From JAGLCY01 sp965369705 (lineage in GTDB: Bacteria; Krumholzibacteriota; Krumholzibacteriia; LZORAL124-64-63), in the NCBI GenBank assembly GCA_965369705.1, contig CBDURF010000139.1:1-9236 (forward strand): a DNA stretch of 9,236 nt. Direction: 5' to 3'. Below the pieces are notes generated by a model. That model saw nothing but the letters and a program-made list of their open reading frames with translations, was not told where the DNA came from and searched no databases. The position numbers and the translations under genes were made by a program. Positions 1 to 7,200 of this stretch are shown in pieces. Numbering within the stretch: position 1 is the stretch's first letter; every line of letters begins with the position of its first letter.

Positions 1-533
1 AGCAGCATCAGTACCGAGCCGGCCAGGGTGTACAAGAAGAACTTGATGGCCGCGTATTCCTTGCGCGGGCCGCCCCAGATGCCGATCAGGAAGTACATCG
101 GCAGCAGCATCACTTCCCAGAACACGTAGAACAGGAAGAAGTCCAGGGAGACGAAGACGCCCATCATGCCTGCTTCCAGGATCAGGAACAGCGCGAAGTA
201 CCCCTTGACGGCCTTGTCGATGTTCCACGAGGCGATGATGCACAGGAACGACAGGAAGGCGGTCAGCAGCACCATGGGCACGCTCAGGCCGTCGACGCCG
301 ATGAAGTACTCGATGTTGAAGGCCTTGATCCAGGTGTAGTGCTCGACGAACTGGAAGGCGGACGAGCCCCTGTCGAAGTTGATGAACAACTGCACAGCCA
401 GGATCAGGGGGACCGCGGCAGCGGCCGCGGCCACCGTCTTGACGACTTCCTTCCGTTCCGACGGAATGAAAGCGATCACAGCCGCCCCGATGACCGGGAA
501 GAAGGTCATCCAGGAAAGAATGTGCTCACCCAT
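1..533 (-). CDS. nuoM: NADH-quinone oxidoreductase subunit M (NuoM), N-terminal part, cut by window edge
   Basis: One of the three antiporter-like membrane subunits of Complex I, carrying a proton channel in the membrane arm. My own translation from the ATG at 533 gives 177 codons open to the window edge, about a third of the usual length of roughly 500 residues. The visible part has several hydrophobic segments. The stretch FYVFWEVMLLPMY (135-147) contains Glu140, which matches the essential membrane glutamate of the family (Glu144 in E. coli NuoM). The start is well supported: an AGGAG lies 8 bases upstream and the gap from the nuoL stop is 29 bases. The channel lysines and the C-terminus lie outside the window. 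The identity is secure because both the motif and the position after nuoL agree. Confidence 0.95.
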   Translation of the reverse strand, partial: MGEHILSWMTFFPVIGAAVIAFIPSERKEVVKTVAAAAAAVPLILAVQLFINFDRGSSAFQFVEHYTWIKAFNIEYFIGVDGLSVPMVLLTAFLSFLCIIASWNIDKAVKGYFALFLILEAGMMGVFVSLDFFLFYVFWEVMLLPMYFLIGIWGGPRKEYAAIKFFLYTLAGSVLML

Positions 534-562
534 GCGTGGCGCTCCTCTCAGGGGTTCTCATC

Positions 563-2701
563 TTACAAAACCCGATAAACCAAAACCAAGATCAGGACGG
601 AGCCGCTGACGTACGCGAGGTAGGTCTGGATCCGGCCTGTCTGAATACGACGGAAACCTTCGCCGGCTCCATGGAGCACGGTGGCGATGCCGTTGACGGC
701 GCCATCGACCAGGTAATTGTCGATCAGGCCCGAGATCCACGAGACCATGCGGGTCAGGTAGCCCGAGCCGTTGACGATGCCGTCAATGACGATTCTATCG
801 AAAGCCGCGCACACCGAGGCCACCCACAGGGTGAAGGGATAGACCGTGGCGTGGTAGAGCTCGTCGAAGAAGTACATGCCCTGCAGGACGGTGTAGGGGC
901 CATGGAACTTCTTCTGGAGGGCGGCGGTGTCGACCTTGTGCCGGTAGTAGACCCACCAGGACAGCGTGATGCCCAGCAGGACCATGCAGATGGACATGAT
1001 CATCGCCCGGATGTGGGCGGTGTGGTGCACGTCGTGGTGGTCGGCATGATCCGCGCCGTGGACCACGGTCGTGTGGGTCTCGTCGCCCTGGGCCGTCGCG
1101 ACGGCGTGTTCGCCGCCCTGGGCCTCCGCGCCGTGACTGACCTGGGCGTGGTCATCGTGAACCACCAGTTCCCGGCCGGCGCCCTCGATGTTGAATTCGG
1201 CGGCAATGGCCGGCACGTCATAGGGCGCGGTGAACTTCGCGAACCAGCCCTTGTCGGCGGTCTGCCAGCCCGCGGCGATGATCGAAAGCACACCCAGGGT
1301 CATCAGCGGGATGGTCATGCTCAGGGGACTCTCGTGCACGTGGCTGTACTTCTCCTGGTCCCGTGGCTTGCCGAAGAAGGCCAAAAAGACGAGGCGGAAC
1401 ATGTAGAACGGCGTGAGGGCCGCCGCGGTGATGCCCAGGATGAACGGCAGGTAGTGGCCGCTGGTCATGCCAAAGGCCAGGGTCGAGCCCAGAATGCCGT
1501 CCTTGGAGTAGAAGCCGGCGAAAAACGGCACTCCGCTGAGAGCCAGGGTGGCCACCAGGAAGGTCACGAACGTGATCGGCATCTTCTTGCGCAGGCCGCC
1601 CATGTCGGGCAACTCCTGCGAGTGCAGGGCGTGGATCACCGAGCCGGCGCCGAGGAACAGCAGGGCCTTGAACATGGCGTGGGTGGTCAGATGGAACATG
1701 GCATTGGTCGGATCGCCCGCGCCGAGGGACATCACCATGTAGCCGAGCTGGCTGAGGGTCGAGAACGCGAGCACCCGCTTGATGTCGGTCTTGACCAGCG
1801 CGATGGTCGCGGTGATGAACGCGGTGATCGCCCCCACGTAGAGAATGACCATCATGGCGTCCGCGCCGAACAGCGGCGCCAGGCGCGCGACCATGTAGAC
1901 GCCGGCGGCCACCATCGTGGCGGCGTGGATCAGGGCCGACACCGGGGTCGGACCCTCCATGGCGTCGGGCAGCCAGATGTGCAGCGGCATCTGGGCCGAT
2001 TTGCCCACGCAGCCCATGAACAGGGCCACGCCCGCCCACCCGAGCAGGGCGCCCTTGATGGTGCCCGCGTGCACGTGGGCGAACAGCTCGAAGTAGTTCA
2101 GGCTGCCTGTGACGGTGAAGAAGACCAGGATGCCCAGCCAGAAGCCCCAGTCGCCGACGCGGTTGGTCAGGAACGCCTTCTTGTTGGCGTCGGCGGCCGA
2201 ATGCTTGTAGAAGTAGAAACCGATCAGCAGGTAACTGGACAGGCCCACCAACTCCCAGAACACGTACAGGAAAAACAGGTTGTTCGCCAGCACGACGCCC
2301 ATCATGGAGAAGGTGAAGAAGCCCAGGAACGCGAAGAAACGGTCGTAGCGCGAGTCCCCGTGCATGTATCCCACCGAGTACAGGTGGACCAGGAAGCTGA
2401 CGATGCACACGACCATCAGCATGACGGCGGTCATACCGTCGACGAGCACCCCCGCGTCGAGGCGGAAGCCGCCTATGTCCAGCCAGGTGAAGGCTTTTTC
2501 CACCCTGTAGGAAGGATCACCGATCTTCCAGAAGGCAATGAAGATCCGGATGGCCAGCAGCTGGGCGATGCCCATGAAGCCCACCCCGATGAAGTCGCCC
2601 TGGCGCGGCAGCTTCTTCCCGAAGAAGAAGATCAGCACGTAGGACAACAGGGGCAGCCCGAGTATGGCCAGCGCGGAATAGAGGATGGCGTTGTCGCTCA
2701 T
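563..2701 (-). CDS. nuoL: NADH-quinone oxidoreductase subunit L (NuoL)
   Basis: The distal antiporter-like proton-pumping subunit, which in this family also carries the long lateral helix along the membrane arm. From ATG 2701 it is 712 residues, longer than E. coli NuoL (about 613). Residues matching the known channel set are present: Glu150 in VFWELVGLSSY, Asp184 in NRVGDWGF, Lys234 in GKSAQMPLHIWLPDAM, His259 in the segment GPTPVSALIHAATM, His341 and Lys345 in THAMFKALLF, and Lys400 in YSKDGIL. The C-terminus has the family-like FRRIQTGRIQTYL. The extra length is mostly a polar, histidine-rich insertion (about residues 510-563) before the last helices. A GTG at 2704 directly precedes the ATG and has better spacing to GGGAG (8 against 11 bases), so the start could be three bases upstream. 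The gap to the nuoK stop is 13-16 bases. Confidence 0.97.
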   Translation of the reverse strand: MSDNAILYSALAILGLPLLSYVLIFFFGKKLPRQGDFIGVGFMGIAQLLAIRIFIAFWKIGDPSYRVEKAFTWLDIGGFRLDAGVLVDGMTAVMLMVVCIVSFLVHLYSVGYMHGDSRYDRFFAFLGFFTFSMMGVVLANNLFFLYVFWELVGLSSYLLIGFYFYKHSAADANKKAFLTNRVGDWGFWLGILVFFTVTGSLNYFELFAHVHAGTIKGALLGWAGVALFMGCVGKSAQMPLHIWLPDAMEGPTPVSALIHAATMVAAGVYMVARLAPLFGADAMMVILYVGAITAFITATIALVKTDIKRVLAFSTLSQLGYMVMSLGAGDPTNAMFHLTTHAMFKALLFLGAGSVIHALHSQELPDMGGLRKKMPITFVTFLVATLALSGVPFFAGFYSKDGILGSTLAFGMTSGHYLPFILGITAAALTPFYMFRLVFLAFFGKPRDQEKYSHVHESPLSMTIPLMTLGVLSIIAAGWQTADKGWFAKFTAPYDVPAIAAEFNIEGAGRELVVHDDHAQVSHGAEAQGGEHAVATAQGDETHTTVVHGADHADHHDVHHTAHIRAMIMSICMVLLGITLSWWVYYRHKVDTAALQKKFHGPYTVLQGMYFFDELYHATVYPFTLWVASVCAAFDRIVIDGIVNGSGYLTRMVSWISGLIDNYLVDGAVNGIATVLHGAGEGFRRIQTGRIQTYLAYVSGSVLILVLVYRVL
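1013..1159 (-). other. Histidine/aspartate-rich insertion within NuoL
   Basis: This segment codes for NuoL residues 515-563 (numbered from ATG 2701). It contains 12 histidines in 49 residues, with Asp, Glu, Ala and Gly making up most of the rest, and ends in the dense cluster HADHHDVHHTAH. It is hydrophilic and falls between hydrophobic segments, so it is read as an extramembrane loop. E. coli NuoL has no comparable stretch at this site. Metal or proton binding is only a possibility raised by the composition. Confidence 0.75.
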
Positions 2702-2717
2702 CACCGTTGGGTCTCCC

Positions 2718-3026
2718 TTATCGCTTCAGGCTCTGCACTGTGTCCGCGTGGACCGTGCCGAAGTTCCGGAACATGGCCAGCACGATGGCCAGGGCCACGG
2801 CCGCTTCCGCCGCGGCGAGCACGATGACGAAGGCGGCCATGATCTGGCCGTCTATGCTGTGCTGCACATAGCGGGAAAAGGCCACGAAATTGATGTTGGC
2901 GGCGTTGAGCATCAACTCGACGCCCATGAGGATCCCGATGGCGTTGCGGCGCGACATCACGGCAAACAGGCCGAGGGCGAACAGCGCCGCGCTGACGGTC
3001 AGCAAGTGGGGCAGTCCGACGTTCAT
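2718..3026 (-). CDS. nuoK: NADH-quinone oxidoreductase subunit K (NuoK)
   Basis: A small membrane subunit of Complex I that forms part of the proton path between the quinone site and the antiporter-like subunits. It has 102 residues, the usual size, with three hydrophobic segments. Glu37 in GVELMLNAANINFVAF and Glu74 in AAAEAAVALAIVLAMFR match the two conserved membrane glutamates (Glu36 and Glu72 in E. coli). The ATG at 3026 overlaps the nuoJ stop as ATGA, and GGAGG stands 7 bases upstream inside the end of nuoJ, which suggests translational coupling. Nothing is unusual. Confidence 0.97.
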   Translation of the reverse strand: MNVGLPHLLTVSAALFALGLFAVMSRRNAIGILMGVELMLNAANINFVAFSRYVQHSIDGQIMAAFVIVLAAAEAAVALAIVLAMFRNFGTVHADTVQSLKR

Positions 3027-3556
3027 GACTGCACCTCCGTTTCCTCGTGGTCCGGTTCCTCTTCGATGTTCTTGGACTCCCTGATCAGGATCGCGGCGCC
3101 GATCATGGCCACCAGCAGAACCAGGGACACGTACTCGAAGGGGAAGATGTAGTTCGTCATGAAGTTGGTGCCGACTTCCGCGATCGTGGGCGTGGGTTCG
3201 GTCCAGGAGGCGCCCCAGTCCACCGCCGTGATCGTCTTGTAGAGCAGACCGAACACGGCCAGAGCAAGCACCGCGGCCGGCACGAACCGGTCCAGGCCGT
3301 AGTTGGCCCGCTTGCCTTGGGGCACGCGGGTCATCATCACCGTGAACAGGACCAGCACCAGTATGCCGCCGACGTAGACCATCACCTGGGTGACGGCGAT
3401 GAAGTCGGCCCCCATGTAGGCGTAGAGTCCCGCCACGCCGAGCAGCGTGAACAGCAGGGCGAAACCCGCGTGCACGATGTTGGGGCTGAACACCACCCAG
3501 ATCGCCGGAACGATCGTCAGCAGGGCCAGGAGAATGAAGACCAGGTCACCTGTCAC
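3023..3556 (-). CDS. nuoJ: NADH-quinone oxidoreductase subunit J (NuoJ)
   Basis: A membrane subunit of Complex I next to NuoK and NuoA at the junction of the arms, 177 residues. The segment QVMVYVGGILVLVLF (57-71) is the conserved third helix, which in known structures carries a pi-bulge that takes part in coupling. A second conserved patch, PFEYVSLVLLVAMIGAAIL, lies at 139-157. The start is GTG at 3556, overlapping the nuoI stop as GTGA, with AGGAG 7 bases upstream. The C-terminal 18 residues, from Glu160, are strongly acidic (ESKNIEEEPDHEETEVQS) and look like a short disordered tail. Confidence 0.96.
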   Translation of the reverse strand: MTGDLVFILLALLTIVPAIWVVFSPNIVHAGFALLFTLLGVAGLYAYMGADFIAVTQVMVYVGGILVLVLFTVMMTRVPQGKRANYGLDRFVPAAVLALAVFGLLYKTITAVDWGASWTEPTPTIAEVGTNFMTNYIFPFEYVSLVLLVAMIGAAILIRESKNIEEEPDHEETEVQS

Positions 3557-4191
3557 TTGTCCTCTCCTTTGTCATCGGAAGGCTGGTCGGCCGCGGGTTC
3601 GGTCGGCGCCGCGGGCGCAGCGGGTTCCGAGGGCTCGGTCGGGGCCGCGGGGGTCGCGGGCTCGGTCGGGGCCGCGGGCTTGGGCTCGGCGGCCGCGGGC
3701 TTGGGCTTGGGCTTGGGCTTCTCGGTCTTGGGCTCCACCCACCAGCCCGTGTCGATTCGTGTCGCGCGGTGGCAGGGAATCGTCTGCTCGGTGGGATCCA
3801 TGAACTCGTAGACCAGGCTGCGCCGATCGTAGACCGAGTGGTCGTAGTCGTGGCTCATGGTGATCGAGCCGGTGTGGCAGTTCTCCGTGCACATCGAGCA
3901 CCAGATGCATTTGTTGTAGTCGATGGCGTAGCGGGTCATCATCCGTTCCTTGCCCTTGCCCTCGGACTCGATGTAGATGCAGTCCACCGGGCAGAGCTTC
4001 GCACAGATATTGCACGCGTCGCACTTGGTCATGTCGTTGTGCACAAAGCCGCGGAAACGTTCGGGCAGGACCTGCCGTTCGTCCGGGTACTGCAAGGTCA
4101 CCGGCTTGCGGTAGATGTGCTTTATGGTGATAGACATACCCACCAGCGCCGAGCTGACGACCTTGTAGATGTCTTGGAAGTACTGGGCCAT
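3553..4191 (-). CDS. nuoI: NADH-quinone oxidoreductase subunit I (NuoI), 2x[4Fe-4S] ferredoxin-like, with Pro/Ala-rich C-terminal tail
   Basis: An iron-sulfur subunit that passes electrons through clusters N6a and N6b to NuoB. The start is taken as ATG 4191 because GGAG stands 8 bases upstream. A longer frame from TTG 4218 would add nine residues (MGLSIGVAP) but has no better support. From the ATG there are 212 residues. Ferredoxin motif one has Cys57, 60, 63 and 67 (CDACNICAKLCP) and motif two has Cys95, 98, 101 and 105 (CIWCSMCTENCH). His106 replaces the proline usual after the fourth cysteine, and there is an extra Cys71. From about residue 153 to the end runs a low-complexity tail of KP, EPKP and AAPTEP units ending in DDKGEDK, absent from typical NuoI. 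The gene lies 43 bases after nuoH and overlaps nuoJ by 4 bases. Confidence 0.96.
   Translation of the reverse strand: MAQYFQDIYKVVSSALVGMSITIKHIYRKPVTLQYPDERQVLPERFRGFVHNDMTKCDACNICAKLCPVDCIYIESEGKGKERMMTRYAIDYNKCIWCSMCTENCHTGSITMSHDYDHSVYDRRSLVYEFMDPTEQTIPCHRATRIDTGWWVEPKTEKPKPKPKPAAAEPKPAAPTEPATPAAPTEPSEPAAPAAPTEPAADQPSDDKGEDK
3595..3678 (-). repeat. Degenerate in-frame repeats coding for AAPTEP units in the NuoI tail
   Basis: A 21-bp unit (plus strand begins gggctcggtcggggccgc) occurs identically at 3631-3651 and 3658-3678, offset by 27 bases or nine codons. A third copy with two mismatches lies at 3595-3615, offset by 36 bases. All spacings are multiples of three, so the frame is kept. 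The copies encode AAPTEP followed by short variable spacers (ATP, SEP). The pattern suggests expansion by replication slippage within the coding sequence. Confidence 0.8.
3697..3720 (-). repeat. Tandem 6-bp repeat coding for (Lys-Pro)4 in the NuoI tail
   Basis: Four perfect copies of gggctt on the plus strand (AAGCCC on the coding strand) encode KPKPKPKP at the start of the NuoI tail. The array is in frame and could vary in copy number. A further EPKP unit follows nearby. An alternating Lys-Pro stretch is expected to be extended and rigid rather than folded. Confidence 0.85.
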
Positions 4192-4234
4192 CGGTGCTAC
4201 TCCGATTGAAAGTCCCAACAGTTGGCCAGAGGGA

Positions 4235-5293
4235 TCAGCCCGCCTGACCGCTCACCATCATCCAGATCCCGGATCCGACCACGCAGATCAGGGTCACGGG
4301 AATCATCACTTTCCAGCAGAGGTGCATGAGCTGGTCGACGCGCACGCGCGGCAGTGTCCAGCGCACCCACATGTTCAGAAAGACCATCAACACGCCCTTG
4401 ATCACGAAGGTCAGGGCCGGGGGCAGGAAATCCAGGAACGGGATCGGGGCCCACCAGCCGCCCAGGAAGATCATGACCGCGATCAGGCCCACCAGGAACA
4501 GGTTGGCGTATTCGGACAGGAAGAAGAATGCGAAGCGCATCCCTGTATACTCGGTGTGGTAGCCGGCCACCAGCTCGGATTCGGTCTCCGGCATGTCGAA
4601 GGGCCCGCGGTTGATCTCGGCGATCGAGGCGATGAAATACATGAAGAAAGCAACGAACAGGAACGGATCGCGCAGGACGAACCAGTTCAGCATCCCGCCC
4701 TGCTGGGCGATCACGATGTCCTGGGTGTTCAGCGAGCCCGTGTACATGATCACCGGAATCGCGGCCAAAGCCAGCGGGATCTCGTAGCTGACCATCTGGG
4801 CCGCGCCGCGCGCCGCGCCGTACAGGGCCCACTTGTTGTTGGAGGACCAGCCCGCCATCAGGATGCCGATGACTACCATGCTGCTGACGGCGAAGATGTA
4901 GAACAGGCCAAGGTCCAGGTCGGCGGCCACGAAGCCCGGCGCCCAGGGAATGGCCGCCCAGGCCAGCAGCGAACCCAGCAGCACCAGCACCGGCGCAAAC
5001 ACGAACAGGCCCTTGTCCGCATCGCGGGGAATGATGTCTTCCTTGCCGAGGATCTTCAGCATGTCCGCGACGGCCTGAGCCCAACCATGCCAGCGGCCGG
5101 TCCGCATGGGGCCGTAGCGACTCTGCAGGAAGCCGGCGACCTTGCGCTCCATCCAGGTGAAGATGAGGGCGCACAAGGCCATGACGATGAACATCAAGGT
5201 GGCCATGATCGTCGCGACGGTAATGTGCATGGCGAGGTCCGACATGCCGTCGGCGCCCGGAATGCTCCTGATTAGATCGGTGAGGACTTGCAT
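4235..5293 (-). CDS. nuoH: NADH-quinone oxidoreductase subunit H (NuoH)
   Basis: The membrane subunit that anchors the peripheral arm and forms much of the quinone channel. It has 352 residues, with hydrophobic segments through its length. The first cytoplasmic loop has WMERKVAGFLQSRYGP (47-62). The highly conserved quinone-loop block follows as EINRGPFDMPETESELVAGY (226-245), then HTEYTGMRFAFFFLSEY (246-262). The ATG at 5293 shares one base with the nuoD stop (TAATG), with GGGGAG 11 bases upstream inside nuoD. It follows nuoD directly, where 14-subunit operons carry nuoE, nuoF and nuoG first. No internal anomaly was seen. Confidence 0.97.
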   Translation of the reverse strand: MQVLTDLIRSIPGADGMSDLAMHITVATIMATLMFIVMALCALIFTWMERKVAGFLQSRYGPMRTGRWHGWAQAVADMLKILGKEDIIPRDADKGLFVFAPVLVLLGSLLAWAAIPWAPGFVAADLDLGLFYIFAVSSMVVIGILMAGWSSNNKWALYGAARGAAQMVSYEIPLALAAIPVIMYTGSLNTQDIVIAQQGGMLNWFVLRDPFLFVAFFMYFIASIAEINRGPFDMPETESELVAGYHTEYTGMRFAFFFLSEYANLFLVGLIAVMIFLGGWWAPIPFLDFLPPALTFVIKGVLMVFLNMWVRWTLPRVRVDQLMHLCWKVMIPVTLICVVGSGIWMMVSGQAG

Positions 5294-6471
5294 TAGCGGT
5301 CAATCTCCCCGAGCACGATGTCCAGCGACCCGATGAGGGCCACGAGGTCCGATATCATCTGGCCTACCCCGACCTTCTCGACGACCTGAAGGTTGCAGAA
5401 GGAGGGGCTGCGCACCTTGTTCCGGAAGGCGGTCTGCCCGCCGTCGGCGATGATGTAGTGGCCCAGCTCGCCCTTGGAACTCTCGACGCGGGAGTAGGCC
5501 GCGCCGGCGGGAGCTCTGACGGGCTTCTTGAGCGCGATGGCCTGATACGGCCCGTCGGGCAGGGACTCGAGGGCCTGGCGGATGATCCGGCAGGACTGTC
5601 CGATCTCCAGCACCCGCACCATGTAGCGGTCCCAGCAGTCGCCCACGGTGCCCATCTCGCCCTTCCCCACGGGAATCTCGAAATCGAATTTGTGGTACAG
5701 CGAGTAGGGGTCGTCCTTGCGGCAGTCGAAACTCACGCCCGACCCGCGCAGCACCGGACCGGTGCAGCCGTAGTCGAACGCGGTCTGCTTGTCGATGACC
5801 GCGACGTCGGCGAGCCGCTCGATGAAGATCTTGTTGAAGCTGAGCAGATCGTTGTAGTCCTTCAGCTTCTTGTTCTCGATCATGGTGATGAATTCGAGCA
5901 CGTCGCTGGCCCAGTTGTCCCGCGGGATATCGTAGCGCACGCCGCCGGGCACCATGTAGTTGTAGAGCATCCGCCCGCCGGAAATGCGCTCGAGCAGGTC
6001 GAGGATCACTTCACGCTCGCGGAAGCAGTACAGCAGCGGGGTCCAGGCCCCCATGTCCAGCCCGAAGGTGGCCAGGGCGATCAGGTGGCTGGCAACGCGC
6101 GACAGCTCCGCGACCACGATTCGGATGTGCTCGGCCCGCTCGGGGACCTCCTGCTGCATGACCTTTTCCAGGGCCGTGACGTAGGCGTGGTTGCAGCACA
6201 TGGGCGCCAGGTAGTCGAACCTGTCGGTGTAGACCACCCACTGCTTGTAGTTGACGCCCTCGGCGATCTTCTCGGCGCAGCGGTGCAGGTAGCCCATCAC
6301 CGGCGTAACCTTGTAGACGATCTCGCCATCGGTGTGAAGCACCAGGCGCAGCACTCCGTGGGTGGCAGGATGCTGCGGACCCATGTTCAGTTCGAGCAGT
6401 TCGCTCTTGATGCCCGGAACATTGTCCTGGTCGGCCCAGCCGTAGTTGGTTTTTATGTTCTCGATAGCCAT
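5293..6471 (-). CDS. nuoD: NADH-quinone oxidoreductase subunit D (NuoD, 49 kDa-type)
   Basis: The peripheral-arm subunit, related to the large subunit of NiFe hydrogenases, that lines the quinone-binding cavity near cluster N2. It has 392 residues and is separate from NuoC, not fused as in E. coli. The N-terminal block GPQHPATHGVLRL begins at residue 31. His38 in this block and Tyr87 in TDRFDYLAP correspond to the quinone headgroup ligands, at the same numbers as in Thermus Nqo4. The C-terminus has the family-typical GELGHYIIADGG and the ending GSLDIVLGEIDR. The ATG at 6471 has GGAGG 8 bases upstream and begins 3 bases after the nuoC stop. It shares one base with nuoH. Confidence 0.98.
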   Translation of the reverse strand: MAIENIKTNYGWADQDNVPGIKSELLELNMGPQHPATHGVLRLVLHTDGEIVYKVTPVMGYLHRCAEKIAEGVNYKQWVVYTDRFDYLAPMCCNHAYVTALEKVMQQEVPERAEHIRIVVAELSRVASHLIALATFGLDMGAWTPLLYCFREREVILDLLERISGGRMLYNYMVPGGVRYDIPRDNWASDVLEFITMIENKKLKDYNDLLSFNKIFIERLADVAVIDKQTAFDYGCTGPVLRGSGVSFDCRKDDPYSLYHKFDFEIPVGKGEMGTVGDCWDRYMVRVLEIGQSCRIIRQALESLPDGPYQAIALKKPVRAPAGAAYSRVESSKGELGHYIIADGGQTAFRNKVRSPSFCNLQVVEKVGVGQMISDLVALIGSLDIVLGEIDR

Positions 6472-6474
6472 AGA

Positions 6475-7128
6475 TCATCCCTCCGCAGGATCGTCGCCCG
6501 CGGGTTTGTCAGGAGTCTGGTCCGGAGTTACCTCTGGGGTCGGGAAGGGATTATTGGAATAGGGCTGCCCGTACAGGGGAACATTGTCCCAGTTGTCGGG
6601 CATCTGGTAGTCCTTGCGCAGGGGATGGCCCACCCAGTGTTCCTCCAGCAGGATCCGCCGCAGGTCGGAATGCCCCTCGAAATGGATGCCCAGCAGGTCC
6701 CAGGCCTCGCGCTCGTGCCAGGCAGCGGTGGACCAGATTCCCCCTACGGTCGGAACGACCGCCTTGTCCCGCGGCATGCGCACCCTGATGGTGAACTTGT
6801 GGCGCTTGCTGTGGCTGTACAGGCTGTAGACCACGCCGAAATCTCCCGTGGCGACCCGGTCGCTGGTCTCGGGTTGTCCCTGGTCGGTGTAACCCAGGAT
6901 GGCCACCGACTTGCCCTTGCCTGCTTCGTCGTAGCCGTCCCAGTCGATCCCGCTCAGGCACATGAGCTGATCGAACGCCAGACGCTCGTCGTCACGCAGG
7001 AAAAGACAGGCCTCGGCGATACTGTCCACCGCCACGTCGGCCCAGGCCTCGACGCCCTCGTCATCGAAACCGAGGGCGGCGACCCCCAGTTTCTCGGCCA
7101 GCTTTTCGTAGATTTCTTTCTGATCCAT
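6475..7128 (-). CDS. nuoC: NADH-quinone oxidoreductase subunit C (NuoC, 30 kDa-type)
   Basis: A structural subunit of the peripheral arm that packs against NuoD; it carries no cofactor. It has 217 residues. The family signature is at 137-160 (WHEREAWDLLGIHFEG followed by HSDLRRIL), then GHPLRKDY at 167-174. A proline/acid-rich tail follows from about residue 195 (PFPTPEVTPDQTPDKPAGDD...), with no counterpart in the core family. The ATG at 7128 is the only standard start after the nuoB stop in this frame. A GAGG lies only 2 bases upstream, so the AAAGG at 7139-7143, 10 bases upstream and inside the adjoining repeat, is the likelier ribosome binding site. The gene is in the same frame as nuoB. 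Confidence 0.96.
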   Translation of the reverse strand: MDQKEIYEKLAEKLGVAALGFDDEGVEAWADVAVDSIAEACLFLRDDERLAFDQLMCLSGIDWDGYDEAGKGKSVAILGYTDQGQPETSDRVATGDFGVVYSLYSHSKRHKFTIRVRMPRDKAVVPTVGGIWSTAAWHEREAWDLLGIHFEGHSDLRRILLEEHWVGHPLRKDYQMPDNWDNVPLYGQPYSNNPFPTPEVTPDQTPDKPAGDDPAEG

Positions 7129-7140
7129 GGCCTCGTTGCC

Positions 7141-7200
7141 TTTGCGTTTCCGGCCTTTGCGTTTCCGGCCTTTGCGTTTCCGGCCCTTGCGTTTCCGGCC
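7141..7200 (-). repeat. Four tandem 15-bp repeats between nuoB and nuoC
   Basis: On the plus strand the unit tttgcgtttccggcc occurs three times without a mismatch, followed by a fourth copy with one change (cttgcgtttccggcc). On the coding strand the unit is GGCCGGAAACGCAAA. The array abuts the nuoB stop codon and ends 12 bases before the nuoC ATG. Read in the shared nuoB/nuoC frame it encodes (GRKRK)4 followed by GNEA with no stop. Each unit also brings an AAAGG or AAGGG, so the last copy may act as part of the nuoC ribosome binding site. Confidence 0.97.

Noticed and set aside
536..2827. Open frame of 763 codons on the plus strand opposite nuoL
   Set aside because: It is an antisense shadow produced by the strong GC bias at third codon positions of nuoL. 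Its translation is rich in His, Gly, Asp, Glu, Val and Arg with no domain, while the minus-strand frame is an unmistakable NuoL.
4169..5275. Long open frames of about 368 codons on both strands overlapping nuoH
   Set aside because: Both are out-of-frame readings of nuoH; only the frame from 5293 down to 4235 gives the conserved NuoH loops and hydrophobic segments.
7141..7200. Short repeat array as a CRISPR
   Set aside because: The 15-bp units are contiguous with no spacers and sit between two coupled genes, so this is a simple tandem repeat.
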